A program made the translations under genes and the position numbers. A DNA stretch of 39,746 nt, from assembly GCA_944386595.1 (NCBI GenBank), contig CALXBQ010000037.1, positions 1-39,746 on the forward strand, written 5' to 3'. Positions 16,811-24,059 of this stretch are shown here, one piece after another. The notes under the pieces are model-generated. The model had not been told where the DNA came from and did no database searches. It worked only from the letters and a program-made list of their open reading frames with translations. This stretch comes from an uncultured Clostridia bacterium (GTDB taxonomy: Bacteria; Bacillota; Clostridia; Peptostreptococcales; Anaerovoracaceae). Positions within the stretch are counted from its first letter, which is position 1, and every line of letters begins with the position of its first letter.

Positions 16811-16921
16811 TTATCTGGCGCCGGAATGTCTCTTCCTGGTTACCGCGGCTATTGCCGTGATGAATGCCGCAACGCTTACGGCCAGCGACGCTATGCTTAA
16901 AACAAAAGATGCTACTTTCAT
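16811..16921 (-). CDS. 36-residue single-pass membrane peptide
   Basis: A short frame on the minus strand starts MKVASFVLSIASLAVSVAAF, continues hydrophobic for about 27 residues and ends in a basic tail (TRKRHSGAR). This is the pattern of a one-helix inner-membrane peptide with a cytoplasmic positive end. AAGGGAGA precedes the ATG with good spacing, and a minus-strand terminator lies 22 nt beyond the stop. Start signal, coding character and terminator all agree, so I judge it a real gene. The role is unknown: a small transporter or signalling modulator, or a hydrophobic type I toxin, are possibilities. The region to the tRNA holds no other gene. Confidence 0.65.
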   Translation of the reverse strand: MKVASFVLSIASLAVSVAAFITAIAAVTRKRHSGAR

Positions 16922-17082
16922 GATTTCTGTCTCCCTTCTGCCATTTGACTATACATATATAATGACCCAGAAAGGGGAAAATTGCAAGGGGAAAATGAAG
17001 CGGAAGGGGGGAGAAAATGCGGCGGAAATTATACTTGCAATAGCGCATTTTTTATGGTAAAGTAATATAGTCGCAGGTTTAT

Positions 17083-17170
17083 GGAGGATTGACCGAGTGG
17101 CTAAGGAGCTCGCCTGGAAAGCGAGTAAGGCGTAACAGCCCCGCGGGTTCGAGTCCCGTGTCCTCCGCCA
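17083..17170 (+). tRNA. tRNA-Ser (anticodon GGA)
   Basis: A complete 88-nt serine tRNA with encoded CCA. The acceptor GGAGGAT pairs with GTCCTCC, the anticodon loop CTGGAAA contains GGA, the long serine-type variable arm is present, and the T arm reads GGGTTCGAGTCCC. It reads serine codons UCC and UCU. Serine tRNAs are frequent integration targets, and accessory genes begin right behind it. Confidence 0.97.
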
Positions 17171-17183
17171 GTGAAAAACGTTT

Positions 17184-17214
17184 AAATCCCAGTCTTTATT
17201 TAGGCTGGGATTTT
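17184..17214 (+). terminator. Terminator after tRNA-Ser
   Basis: AAATCCCAG and CTGGGATTT form a 9-bp stem with a 12-nt loop, followed by TTGCTTTG. The stem ends in A/T pairs, so it could also end leftward transcription. Confidence 0.65.
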
Positions 17215-17240
17215 GCTTTGTCGCCGGGATTGTCGCCATT
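17196..17240 (-). pseudogene. Possible relic of an integrase C-terminus next to tRNA-Ser
   Basis: Read leftward, the DNA beside the tRNA 3' end encodes NGDNPGDKAKSQPK followed by TAA. In my recollection such Gly/Asp/Lys-rich tails occur at the end of phage tyrosine recombinases inserted at tRNA genes. The frame has no recognisable integrase body upstream, so at most a scar remains. The match is by eye and could be chance. Confidence 0.25.
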
Positions 17241-17287
17241 AAATTGAATGTGCAGAGGGGGAATTAAAGGGAAAGGATGTGAGAAGC

Positions 17288-18217
17288 GTGAAGGAAAAGA
17301 GAGAACTGGTTATTTTTGAAACGAATGACAGCGCGGTAAAACTTGAGGTTCCAGTGGAAAATGAAACCGTCTGGCTGACGCAGGCGCAGATGGCGGAGTT
17401 GTTTGATACGGCGCGATCTTCAATTGCGTATCATATAGGAAATATTTTCAAAGAGGAAGAACTGGAACGGAATACTTCTGTCGAAATTTTCGACAGAAGT
17501 GGGAATGCTTCGCGCCCACCTAAATATTACAATCTTGACGTCATCATCTCCGTCGGATATCGTGTTAAATCCAAACGAGGCGTTGAATTCAGGAAATGGG
17601 CGAATTCCGTTCTCAAACAGTACATATTACAGGGCTATGCCGTGAATAATAATCGCATAGCGCAGCTTGGGGAAGTTGTGCAGATTATGAAGAGAACTCA
17701 GAATGAGCTCGATTCACGACAGGTGCTCGATGTAATCCAGAAATACAGCAAGGCGCTGGATTTGCTCGATTCGTACGACCATCAGACAATGGAGCGACCT
17801 GAAGGAAATGCAGCAACGTACGAGCTCACCTATGAGGAATGTATGGATGTGATTTCCAGAATGCGCTTCGGCGCCGAATCGGATTTGTTCGGCAGAGAGA
17901 AGGATGACTCCTTCAGGGGCAGCATCGGGAACATATATCAGTCATATGCCGGGCAGGAGTTGTATCCGACGCTGGAAGAAAAAGCGGCGCATCTTTTGTA
18001 TTTTGTAACCAAGAACCACAGTTTTCTGGACGGAAACAAAAGAATAGCGGCCACGATGTTTCTGTACTTCCTCGACAAGAACGGCGTGCTGTTCGCCGGC
18101 GGCGAGAAGCTAATAGACGATCACACACTCGTGGCACTGACCATTATGATTGCGGAGTCTAAGCCGGAAGAAAAAGATATGATGATTACGGTCATTATGA
18201 ACTGTTTAAAGCCATAA
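17288..18217 (+). CDS. RhuM-Fic/Doc fusion protein
   Basis: A 309-residue protein. Residues about 10-110 match the RhuM family (VWLTQAQMAELFDTARSSIAYH, then KYYNLDVIISVGYRV), which has a helix-turn-helix-like N-terminus. The C-terminal half is a Fic/Doc domain with HSFLDGNKR beginning at His244. The Lys in GNKR is the form found in Doc, which phosphorylates EF-Tu, rather than the GNGR of AMP-transferring Fic. Start GTG 17288 is preferred because AAAGGA lies about 10 nt before it; GTG 17279 is too close. No antitoxin gene is adjacent, so the RhuM part may self-regulate it. The position beside tRNA-Ser suggests mobile cargo. Confidence 0.88.
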   Translation: MKEKRELVIFETNDSAVKLEVPVENETVWLTQAQMAELFDTARSSIAYHIGNIFKEEELERNTSVEIFDRSGNASRPPKYYNLDVIISVGYRVKSKRGVEFRKWANSVLKQYILQGYAVNNNRIAQLGEVVQIMKRTQNELDSRQVLDVIQKYSKALDLLDSYDHQTMERPEGNAATYELTYEECMDVISRMRFGAESDLFGREKDDSFRGSIGNIYQSYAGQELYPTLEEKAAHLLYFVTKNHSFLDGNKRIAATMFLYFLDKNGVLFAGGEKLIDDHTLVALTIMIAESKPEEKDMMITVIMNCLKP

Positions 18218-18262
18218 GTTATTTCACGTGCTTTCAGGAAAAAATTTTACAGGAGTGAGTTT

Positions 18263-19177
18263 ATGAAATTAAAAATCAGATTTTCTGCTGCGGCGTTTTG
18301 CTTGCTGCTGATTTTGTCCATGACGGGATGCTCGGACGCCATAAGCAGCGCCTTAGAGGATGCGGGACTGCTTCAGGAGGAGAAGCAGGTAGAGAGCGTA
18401 TCCCTGGAGGACGTACCCGAGTACAGCGGCGACGAGTACATAGAGATAGACGGCGGAGTGCCTGATTTCTCGGACGACGGGGATTTCCAGCCGGGCTACG
18501 AATACTACAGCGACCTTGACAGCCTTGAAAGGTGCGGGCTGACGGAGGCTCTGGTGGGGCCGGAGACCATGCCGACGGAGGAGAGAGGAAGCATCGGAAT
18601 GATAAAGCCGACGGGCTGGCATACCGTACGCTACGATTTTGTGGACGGAAAGTATCTGTATAACAGGTGCCATCTCATTGGATTTCAGCTTGCCGGAGAG
18701 AACGCCAACGAGAAAAACCTCATAACGGGCACGCGCTACATGAACACCGAAGGAATGCTGCCTTTTGAGGACGAGGTGGCGGGCTACGTGCGCGAAACGG
18801 GAAACCACGTGATGTACAGGGTTATTCCGGTATTTGACGGAGACGACCTTGTGGCAAAGGGCGTGCAGATGGAGGCAAAGTCCGTAGAGGACGACACCAT
18901 CTCCTTTAACGTATTTGTCTACAACATTCAGCCGGGAGTTGAAATCGACTACGCAACCGGTGAAAACTGGGAAGCGGAAAGCGACGACGTCCGGGCGTCC
19001 GGTGAGACGGACGACGATGAAGCTGCCGCGGGCAAAATCCGCGGAAACAAGCGCTCCAAGATATACCACACACCTGACCAGGAGACCTACGACGACATGG
19101 AGGGCTCTAAAAACCTTATTCTCTTCGACACAGAGGAGGAGGCTCAGAAGGCCGGGTACAGGAAAGCGCAGAGGTAG
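18263..19177 (+). CDS. Secreted DNA/RNA non-specific endonuclease lipoprotein
   Basis: A 304-residue protein with a lipoprotein signal peptide (lipobox MTGC) and an acidic linker. The beta-beta-alpha-Me nuclease domain follows, with YNRCHLIGFQLAGENANEKN; His137 corresponds to the catalytic His of the DRGH motif and the Asn-rich part binds Mg. The C-terminal stretch (KIYHTPDQETYDDMEGSKN) is a common add-on in Firmicute surface nucleases. It would degrade nucleic acid outside the cell, for nutrition or DNA uptake. RBS CAGGAG precedes the ATG. It may be expressed with the gene upstream (45 nt gap). Confidence 0.9.
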   Translation: MKLKIRFSAAAFCLLLILSMTGCSDAISSALEDAGLLQEEKQVESVSLEDVPEYSGDEYIEIDGGVPDFSDDGDFQPGYEYYSDLDSLERCGLTEALVGPETMPTEERGSIGMIKPTGWHTVRYDFVDGKYLYNRCHLIGFQLAGENANEKNLITGTRYMNTEGMLPFEDEVAGYVRETGNHVMYRVIPVFDGDDLVAKGVQMEAKSVEDDTISFNVFVYNIQPGVEIDYATGENWEAESDDVRASGETDDDEAAAGKIRGNKRSKIYHTPDQETYDDMEGSKNLILFDTEEEAQKAGYRKAQR

Positions 19178-19204
19178 AGAGATAGAACAGTTTGAAGCAA
19201 AAGG

Positions 19205-19248
19205 ACTGTGTGCCATCGAAAAATCGAAGGCATGCAGTTTTTTATTTT
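19205..19248 (+). terminator. Terminator after the nuclease lipoprotein gene
   Basis: ACTGTGTGCC and GGCATGCAGT form a 10-bp stem with two G-U pairs and a 14-nt loop, followed by TTTTTATTTT. Confidence 0.8.
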
Positions 19249-19251
19249 ATG

Positions 19252-19279
19252 TTGATTTTGTAAAAATATGGGATATAAT
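19252..19279 (+). promoter_or_regulatory. Promoter of the PD-(D/E)XK-like gene
   Basis: TTGATT (19252-19257), a 16-bp spacer and TATAAT (19274-19279). A second TATAAT at 19287 could offer an alternative start. Confidence 0.65.
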
Positions 19280-19324
19280 ACAGATATATAATGTAATTTA
19301 CTGTAAAACGACAGGAGAGAAGGA

Positions 19325-20116
19325 ATGGATGTAAAATACGTAGTTGCAAAGGAACTGCAACAGAACCGCGCAGTCAGAAAGGAATGTATCCGGAAGCTGT
19401 CAGGTCTTCCGAAGGGCACTCTGCGCGCGGAGAAAAGGAACGGCAAAACCTATTACAGGACAAGGAGGGACGGCAAAAGTGTCTATGTGAAAAGCGATGA
19501 CAGTAAAATCATCAGTCTGCTGAAGGAGAGAAAGCGCCTTGAAACAATGGTAAAAGTGATAGATAAAAATATCGAGGCGCTGCAGCAGGTATATGACAGC
19601 TATTGCCCGTACAGCGAAGCGTATATAGAGAGACTCCTTCCGGAATCGTATCGACGAGATGCTGCCGGTTCAAAGAAAATTGACGGAAAGTACGACAGTC
19701 CTGAGGATTGGGCGAACGCCCGTTACAGGAAAAAGGAGTGGAATCAGAATTACAGGATTCCGGGGCAGGTGACTCTAAAGGGCGACCGGGTTCGGAGCAA
19801 ATCGGAGCTGACCATTGCGAATATGCTTTATACTATGGGAATTCCATACCATTATGAGGAGGAAGTGGTATTGAGCGGAATAAAGGTCGCTCCGGACTTT
19901 GTCATATACGTCAAAAGCAAAAACAGGTTTGTGATACTGGAACACTTCGGACGGATGTTCGATCCGGGCTATCAGTCGGAGTATGGCAGCAAAGTAGGCT
20001 TATACATATCGAACGGTTATATGCCGGGTCGGGATCTTTTTATGACATACGACGACAAAGACGGCAATCTGGATACGAAGCAGATCGAAGAGCTTATAGA
20101 GATGTACTTAATGTAG
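19325..20116 (+). CDS. PD-(D/E)XK nuclease-like protein
   Basis: A 263-residue protein. The N-terminal 95 residues are basic with a probable coiled coil (KERKRLETMVKVIDKNIEAL). The C-terminal part has the order of a PD-(D/E)XK fold: SKSELTIANMLYTMGIPY (Glu161), then APDFVIY (Asp191) and VILEHFGRMFD (Glu206-His207 in place of Glu-x-Lys). This family of stand-alone proteins is common in Firmicute genomes near mobile DNA; its target is unknown. RBS AGGAGAGAAGG precedes the ATG. Inverted-motif array 2 begins 16 nt after its stop codon. Confidence 0.75.
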   Translation: MDVKYVVAKELQQNRAVRKECIRKLSGLPKGTLRAEKRNGKTYYRTRRDGKSVYVKSDDSKIISLLKERKRLETMVKVIDKNIEALQQVYDSYCPYSEAYIERLLPESYRRDAAGSKKIDGKYDSPEDWANARYRKKEWNQNYRIPGQVTLKGDRVRSKSELTIANMLYTMGIPYHYEEEVVLSGIKVAPDFVIYVKSKNRFVILEHFGRMFDPGYQSEYGSKVGLYISNGYMPGRDLFMTYDDKDGNLDTKQIEELIEMYLM

Positions 20117-20131
20117 AGGAATGAAAGTGCA

Positions 20132-20561
20132 GGTGGGCCAAAGAACGGTGCACAGGGCAGTTGGCCCACAGACGACGTTTAGCTGCGGGCCAAATTTCAG
20201 TACAGAGGGTATGTGGCCCGCAGCCTGAGAGAAATTGCGGGCCAACCTGCGAGTTAGAACTAATCTGGCCCACAACATAGAGAAATATATGGGCCATATC
20301 ATAAAAAAAGATGCGTATGGCCCGCAGCAGAGGGTGTCTTTGCGGGCCATACGAGTCAGAAATCAGTATATGGCCCGCAAACTTGATTAATATGCGGGCC
20401 AAGCACTTCTGATAAACGCATCTGGCCCACAAATCAGACGGACCTGCGGGCCAGATGACTGGGTAGAAGCTATCTGGCCCGCAGCTGTAGATGGAACATT
20501 TGATGACTGGCCCGCAGCCGGCGCCGGCCTTAGGCCCGCGCGTTGATGCGCCGGCGGGCCG
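20132..20561. repeat. Inverted-motif array 2 (core TGCGGGCCA / TGGCCCGCA), 52-bp period
   Basis: Fifteen 9-bp arms alternate in orientation. Reverse arms (TGCGGGCCA) start at 20132, 20184, 20236, 20288, 20341, 20393 and 20445. Forward arms (TGGCCC[GA]CA) start at 20162, 20214, 20266, 20318, 20371, 20423, 20475 and 20508. Steps alternate 30 and 22 bp with a single 1-bp deviation, giving a 52-bp period. The 13-nt and 21-nt gaps differ in sequence each time. Some pairs extend outward to 13 bp by matching flanks (CGTA/TACG around 20318-20349; CATC/GATG around 20423-20453). A last degenerate pair (20532 and 20553) forms the terminator. No protein is credible here. Confidence 0.9.
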
Positions 20562-20577
20562 CCAACTTTATTTTTTT
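20533..20577 (+). terminator. GC-rich terminator closing array 2
   Basis: GGCCCGCGCG pairs with CGCCGGCGGGCC (small bulge, loop TTGATG), followed by TTTATTTTTTT. The stem arms look like degenerate copies of the array core. Confidence 0.7.
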
Positions 20578-20606
20578 AAGAATTTGTCCGATGAGAGGAT
20601 TTTTCG

Positions 20607-20666
20607 TTGACAATTATAGAAAAAGTGAGATGATTAGACTATAGTACAAATTGGACAGGAGTCCAA
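20607..20666 (+). promoter_or_regulatory. Promoter region and palindromic operator of the TetR gene
   Basis: A consensus TTGACA lies at 20607-20612, with only weak -10 candidates behind it (ATGATT at 20630, TAGACT at 20635). A palindrome TTGGACAGGAGTCCAA (20651-20666, 6-bp arms) follows. It is well placed as the autoregulatory TetR site. A 7-bp stem (TGTAAAA/TTTTACA, 20692-20724) lies in the leader. Confidence 0.5.
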
Positions 20667-20739
20667 GTGTGCGGCAGGCCGAAGCGACGGATGTAAAACA
20701 GCCGAAGAACAGCCGCATTTTACACGAAAGGATTTCCCT

Positions 20740-21267
20740 ATGGAAAACACCAAGAGAGATATGACCAGGCGCACCATAATGCGCGCGGCCAGGGTCGTAT
20801 ATGAGGAAAAGGGAATAGAGAACGCCAGCTTCAGCGATATTGCGGAAAGAGCGGGAGTTTCCAGGAGTACGGTTTTTAATCACTTTGCGGGAACTCAGGA
20901 AATGCTCACAGCTCTCTGCGGAAAGGAGATTGCGGATCTGGAGGCGGCGTACGAAGCGGGCGGACACAGAGGAAAGGAAGGCATTATTAGTATCTTCGAG
21001 ACTCTTGTGGAGGATACCGCGAAGTTTCCCAAGCTTGTTACCAGCATCATTTATTCTGCGCTGGTGAGCGGAAGCGAGGATAATCCGCTGAAGATGATTG
21101 AAGAACTTCTGGCAAGGAATCTTGAAGACGATGAGGACGGCATAAAGAACATGCTGCTTATGGGGGCTTACTACGGACTTGTAAATCATTACCATATGAG
21201 CAATCTGCCTTTTGAGGGAGAGAAGATGAAGGAGCAGATGCGGGAAATGATTGACGCTGTAATTTAG
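20740..21267 (+). CDS. TetR-family transcriptional regulator
   Basis: A 175-residue regulator with the TetR N-terminal DNA-binding domain (residues about 10-55: TIMRAARVVYEEKGIENASF, SDIAERAGVSRSTVFNHF). The C-terminal helical part, including its ligand pocket, is too variable to assign an inducer. AAAGGA precedes the ATG. It is 20 nt upstream of a broken sugar-kinase gene, so it probably once controlled that gene. The upstream palindrome at 20651-20666 is its likely site. Confidence 0.88.
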   Translation: MENTKRDMTRRTIMRAARVVYEEKGIENASFSDIAERAGVSRSTVFNHFAGTQEMLTALCGKEIADLEAAYEAGGHRGKEGIISIFETLVEDTAKFPKLVTSIIYSALVSGSEDNPLKMIEELLARNLEDDEDGIKNMLLMGAYYGLVNHYHMSNLPFEGEKMKEQMREMIDAVI

Positions 21268-21287
21268 ATTCTGTAAGGAGGAGGACG

Positions 21288-21534
21288 ATGGCAGTTAAAG
21301 TAATTACTTACGATGTCGGAACTACGGGCATGAAGGCGTGTCTGTTTGACATTTCTGCCGAAGAAAGCGTTAAGTTCATCGCAGGAGAAACCGACGGCTA
21401 TGAGCTTCACGTCATGCCTAACGGAGGAGTGGAACAGGATCCGGAGGACTGGTGGCAGGCCATGGCAAGAGCCACTAAAAAGCTTCTGGAAAAGACGGGA
21501 ATTCCGAAAGAGGAGATAAAGGGAGTGTCGTTCA
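21288..21534 (+). pseudogene. FGGY-family carbohydrate kinase, N-terminal remnant
   Basis: The first about 82 residues are a good FGGY kinase start: the phosphate-1 motif DVGTTGMKACLFD, then GGVEQDPEDWWQA and IKGVSF. The normal continuation (roughly 400 more residues) is missing. After GVSF the frame runs into unrelated DNA and stops at 21638. The strong AAGGAGG start site is intact, so a truncated peptide may still be made. The kinase probably phosphorylated a sugar or polyol under control of the TetR gene 20 nt upstream. Confidence 0.8.
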
Positions 21535-21809
21535 GGGCTGGTATCCGCTGGGCGGCAGAGGCCATACGGCTGAATTGCTCGGAGATCCTGTCATTTCAGA
21601 AATCGCAGAAGCGCACGGCGTATCTTCTGCACAGGTGATTTTGCGCTGGAACCTGCAAAAAGGCGTTGTGGTGATTCCCGGCTCCAGCGCCCCCCGACCA
21701 TATCAAGGAAAATACACAGCTTTACCATTTTGAACTTACCGAGAACGAAATGAACTGTATCAATGCGCTTCGTGAGGCAGCCGAGGAAATCGTAAATCTA
21801 CTTAAATAA
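21533..21809 (+). pseudogene. Aldo/keto reductase, C-terminal remnant with frameshift
   Basis: In a different frame from the kinase, the DNA encodes WYPLGGRGHTAELLGDPV, then ISEIAEAHGVSSAQVILRW and GVVVIPGSS, the C-terminal third of an aldo/keto reductase. At a run of six Cs (around 21690-21696) the frame breaks. One base shift restores DHIKENTQLYHFELTENEMN to a natural end ...NLLK with TAA at 21807. The N-terminal two thirds, with the catalytic Tyr, are absent. Together with the kinase remnant it marks a deletion or insertion join near 21530. Confidence 0.85.
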
Positions 21810-21831
21810 AAATGTCGCAGTAATGATTTGA
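21810..21831 (+). repeat. Left terminal inverted repeat of the IS
   Basis: The 22-bp repeat begins AAATGTCGCAGTAATG and is the exact reverse complement of 23330-23351. Confidence 0.9.
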
Positions 21832-21992
21832 GTGTGTGAAATAATTTCTGTAAATTATCTCTTCCATGGTAATTAAGGTGAGAAATTGCCTGAACGGCAG
21901 ATTCAGTTTTACATATTCAATTTAAAATATGAATTGTTGCATGTCAAGCGAGACCTTCTAATAATGGCCTCGCTTGATTCGTCTTCACAGCC

Positions 21993-23237
21993 TCAGATAG
22001 GCAGCCTGCCATCGTACATAATACTGAATTCTCCATAGACCTTAGCCCAGTTTCTGAGTGGCTGATTCCACTTTCTGGTAGCCTGAAGGGTTGAAAGATA
22101 CAACGATTTCAGTAAAGCTGTATCGCTTGGAAATACGGACCTCTGACGATTGAGTTTCTTATATGTACTGTTAAGACTTTCTATTGCATTGGTAGTGTAT
22201 ATCACTTTACGGACATCTGCTGAAAACTTGTAAATCGGAGTCAGCACATCCCAATTCTTCTCCCAGCTCTTCATAGCATTAGGATATTTTGCGCTCCATT
22301 TCTCGGTTACACGAGCCAGATTGGCTCTTCCCTGCTCTTCGTCAGGCGCCAGGTAGATTGTCCTTAAATCAGTAGCAAATGCTTTCTTATCCTTGTATGG
22401 AACATACTTTAAGGTGTTTCTGATCTGGTGAACTATGCAACGCTGATATTCTGTTTCAGGAAACGCTGCTGCAATTGCTTCCTTTATTCCGGTAAGGCCA
22501 TCGGCACATATGATCATAATATCCTTTACACCCCGGTTCTTTAAGTCATTGAGGACTCCCAGCCAGTATTTTGCACTTTCATTTTCTCCAATTTGAAGAC
22601 TGATTACATCTTTCCTGCCATCCATGGTGATCCCCATGATAACATATGCGGCAAGCTTCTTTATGATGTGATCTTCTCGTACTGAAAAGTGAACTGCATC
22701 AATGAACATAATCGGATAAATCTCATCAAGCGGTCTGTTTTGCCAGTCAGCTATTTCCTGTAGAATCTTGTCTGTAACATCTGAGATAAACCCTTCACTG
22801 CATTCAAACCCATAGATTTCCTCAATCTGTTCAGAAATCTGTCTTGTTGTAAGTCCTCTGGCATACATACTTATGATTTTACTGTCGATGTCGGAAATAT
22901 CTTTCTGTCGTTTCTTGACAACCTGTGGTTCAAAGGTACTATTGCAATCCTGTGGAACATCAATCTCAAATTCGCCATAATTTCCGCGTACTCTCTTTTT
23001 CTTAGTACCATTACGGTAATTATCATTATCGCTGCGCTCATAGCTTTCGTAACCAATGTGTTCGTCCATTTCTGCTTCCATCATGGATTTGATGGTTCCG
23101 CCCAGGAGATCCTTAAGTGCTTCCTGAATATCGTCAGCTGTTTCGATATCATATTCTTCGATTAGAGCTGCGATGATATTTTTCTTGTTTTCATTGAGCG
23201 GTTTAACGTGGTAAACTTCTTTCTTCTTATTAGCCAT
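21993..23237 (-). CDS. IS256-family transposase
   Basis: A 414-residue mutator-type DDE transposase, apparently intact. Catalytic residues lie in FIDAVHF (first Asp), ICADGLTGIKEAI (second Asp) and TTNAIESLNS (Glu), with the family motif CIVHQIRNT between. The N-terminal part (EMDEHIGYESYERSDNDNYR) is typical. AGGAGGATAT precedes the ATG. Its codon use is more AT-rich than that of the host genes. It moves the IS by cutting at the 22-bp ends. Confidence 0.96.
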   Translation of the reverse strand: MANKKKEVYHVKPLNENKKNIIAALIEEYDIETADDIQEALKDLLGGTIKSMMEAEMDEHIGYESYERSDNDNYRNGTKKKRVRGNYGEFEIDVPQDCNSTFEPQVVKKRQKDISDIDSKIISMYARGLTTRQISEQIEEIYGFECSEGFISDVTDKILQEIADWQNRPLDEIYPIMFIDAVHFSVREDHIIKKLAAYVIMGITMDGRKDVISLQIGENESAKYWLGVLNDLKNRGVKDIMIICADGLTGIKEAIAAAFPETEYQRCIVHQIRNTLKYVPYKDKKAFATDLRTIYLAPDEEQGRANLARVTEKWSAKYPNAMKSWEKNWDVLTPIYKFSADVRKVIYTTNAIESLNSTYKKLNRQRSVFPSDTALLKSLYLSTLQATRKWNQPLRNWAKVYGEFSIMYDGRLPI

Positions 23238-23329
23238 AAAAATATCCTCCTATGGTTGGTTAGATTTTACCATAGAAGGATAATCTCATGTCGTATTTAC
23301 AGACTTTTTTTCACAGACTCAATGATTTT

Positions 23330-23351
23330 TCAAATCATTACTGCGACATTT
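23330..23351 (-). repeat. Right terminal inverted repeat of the IS
   Basis: This 22-bp copy ends ATTACTGCGACATTT on the plus strand and exactly mirrors 21810-21831. Confidence 0.9.
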
Positions 23352-23360
23352 CCGATTCAT

Positions 23361-23927
23361 TCACTTTTTCAATTTCAGTCCGTCTTTGAATGCTTCGCCA
23401 ACACGCTCAGTCACTTTGTAATAGCCATGAGTATACGGATCAAAGGCAATGGCGTTTACCAGAGACATATCAATCTTTCCATCTACCATCACCTTTTCAT
23501 CCGCCGTAACATTCACGACTTTGCCAATAACGCCGCAGCCGTATTTACTATCCTGATATTCGATAAATTGACATTCCAAACAAATTGGGAATTCGTTGAT
23601 AACCGGTGCATCTACCGTCTCAGCTTTGCTGGTGGTCAGGCCGCTGGCGGCGAGTTTATCCGATACACGGTTGCCGGACTCTACACCGAAATAATCCGCT
23701 TCTACTACATGTTCGGCATCGGCAATACTGACCGTGAATGCGCCTTTGGCTTTGATGTTCTGCACGGTCTTGTGACTCTCGGTCAGATTGAGGGCAACCG
23801 TATCCCTCTCCTGCATGGTGCCACATGCGGCGTTCATCACATTGACGCTTCCGTCCTCGTTATAGGTTGCGACCATCAACACAGGCATCGGAAAAATGCC
23901 TTCGGTGATATTCAGCTTTGTTCTCAT
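23361..23927 (-). CDS. Flavin reductase-like FMN-binding protein
   Basis: A 188-residue split-barrel flavoprotein of the flavoredoxin/flavin reductase family. Landmarks are PMPVLMVATYNEDGSVNVMN, the FMN-contact stretch VALNLTESHKTVQNI, FTVSIADAEHVVEADYFG and ICLECQFIEY. It likely uses FMN to reduce a small substrate or electron carrier. AGGAGAAG precedes the ATG. It ends 10 nt from the IS and is divergent from an HxlR regulator, the usual partner of oxidoreductase genes of this kind. Confidence 0.88.
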   Translation of the reverse strand: MRTKLNITEGIFPMPVLMVATYNEDGSVNVMNAACGTMQERDTVALNLTESHKTVQNIKAKGAFTVSIADAEHVVEADYFGVESGNRVSDKLAASGLTTSKAETVDAPVINEFPICLECQFIEYQDSKYGCGVIGKVVNVTADEKVMVDGKIDMSLVNAIAFDPYTHGYYKVTERVGEAFKDGLKLKK

Positions 23928-24059
23928 ATTAACTTCTCCTTTTGGTATAATTATGAAATCAATTGACAGGATTGGATGTCCTGCTTAAAATTATAGCTAT
24001 GCAAAGCAAAAATTCAAGTACTGTCAATAAAGATAGGTACTACCTCAGGAGAAAGTATT

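Larger units (their letters stand above)
21810..23351. mobile_element. IS256-family (mutator-type) insertion sequence
   Basis: A 1542-bp element bounded by perfect 22-bp terminal inverted repeats (21810-21831 and 23330-23351). The similarity continues imperfectly inward to a shared CTGTAAAT. It carries one intact transposase on the minus strand. The 8 bp outside each end differ (TTAAATAA left, CCGATTCA right), so no target duplication is seen. This suggests a later deletion or recombination between copies. The left end abuts the stop codon of the reductase remnant. Confidence 0.92.

Noticed and set aside
16972..16996. Two direct copies of AAGGGGAAAAT
   Set aside because: Only two copies at 14 bp spacing in purine-rich DNA; likely chance.
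16949..17239. Minus-strand frame across tRNA-Ser
   Set aside because: It contains the DSNPRG stretch produced by translating a tRNA T arm, a well-known false gene.
20094..20432. Minus-strand coding frame with recurring GPQ/WA-type words
   Set aside because: The frame simply translates the inverted-motif array. It has no start signal, and the spacer parts give no consistent protein.
20132..20561. CRISPR array
   Set aside because: Regular spacing and unique spacers suggest it at first, but the repeats are only 9 bp, alternate in orientation, and the gaps (13 and 21 nt) are too short. No cas gene is present.
21810..23351. Target-site duplication of the IS
   Set aside because: The 8 bp on either side do not match, and shifting the ends by a few bases does not help.
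23208..23966. Plus-strand 252-residue frame
   Set aside because: It runs antisense to the flavin reductase and IS end; the minus-strand gene has clear family motifs and an RBS.
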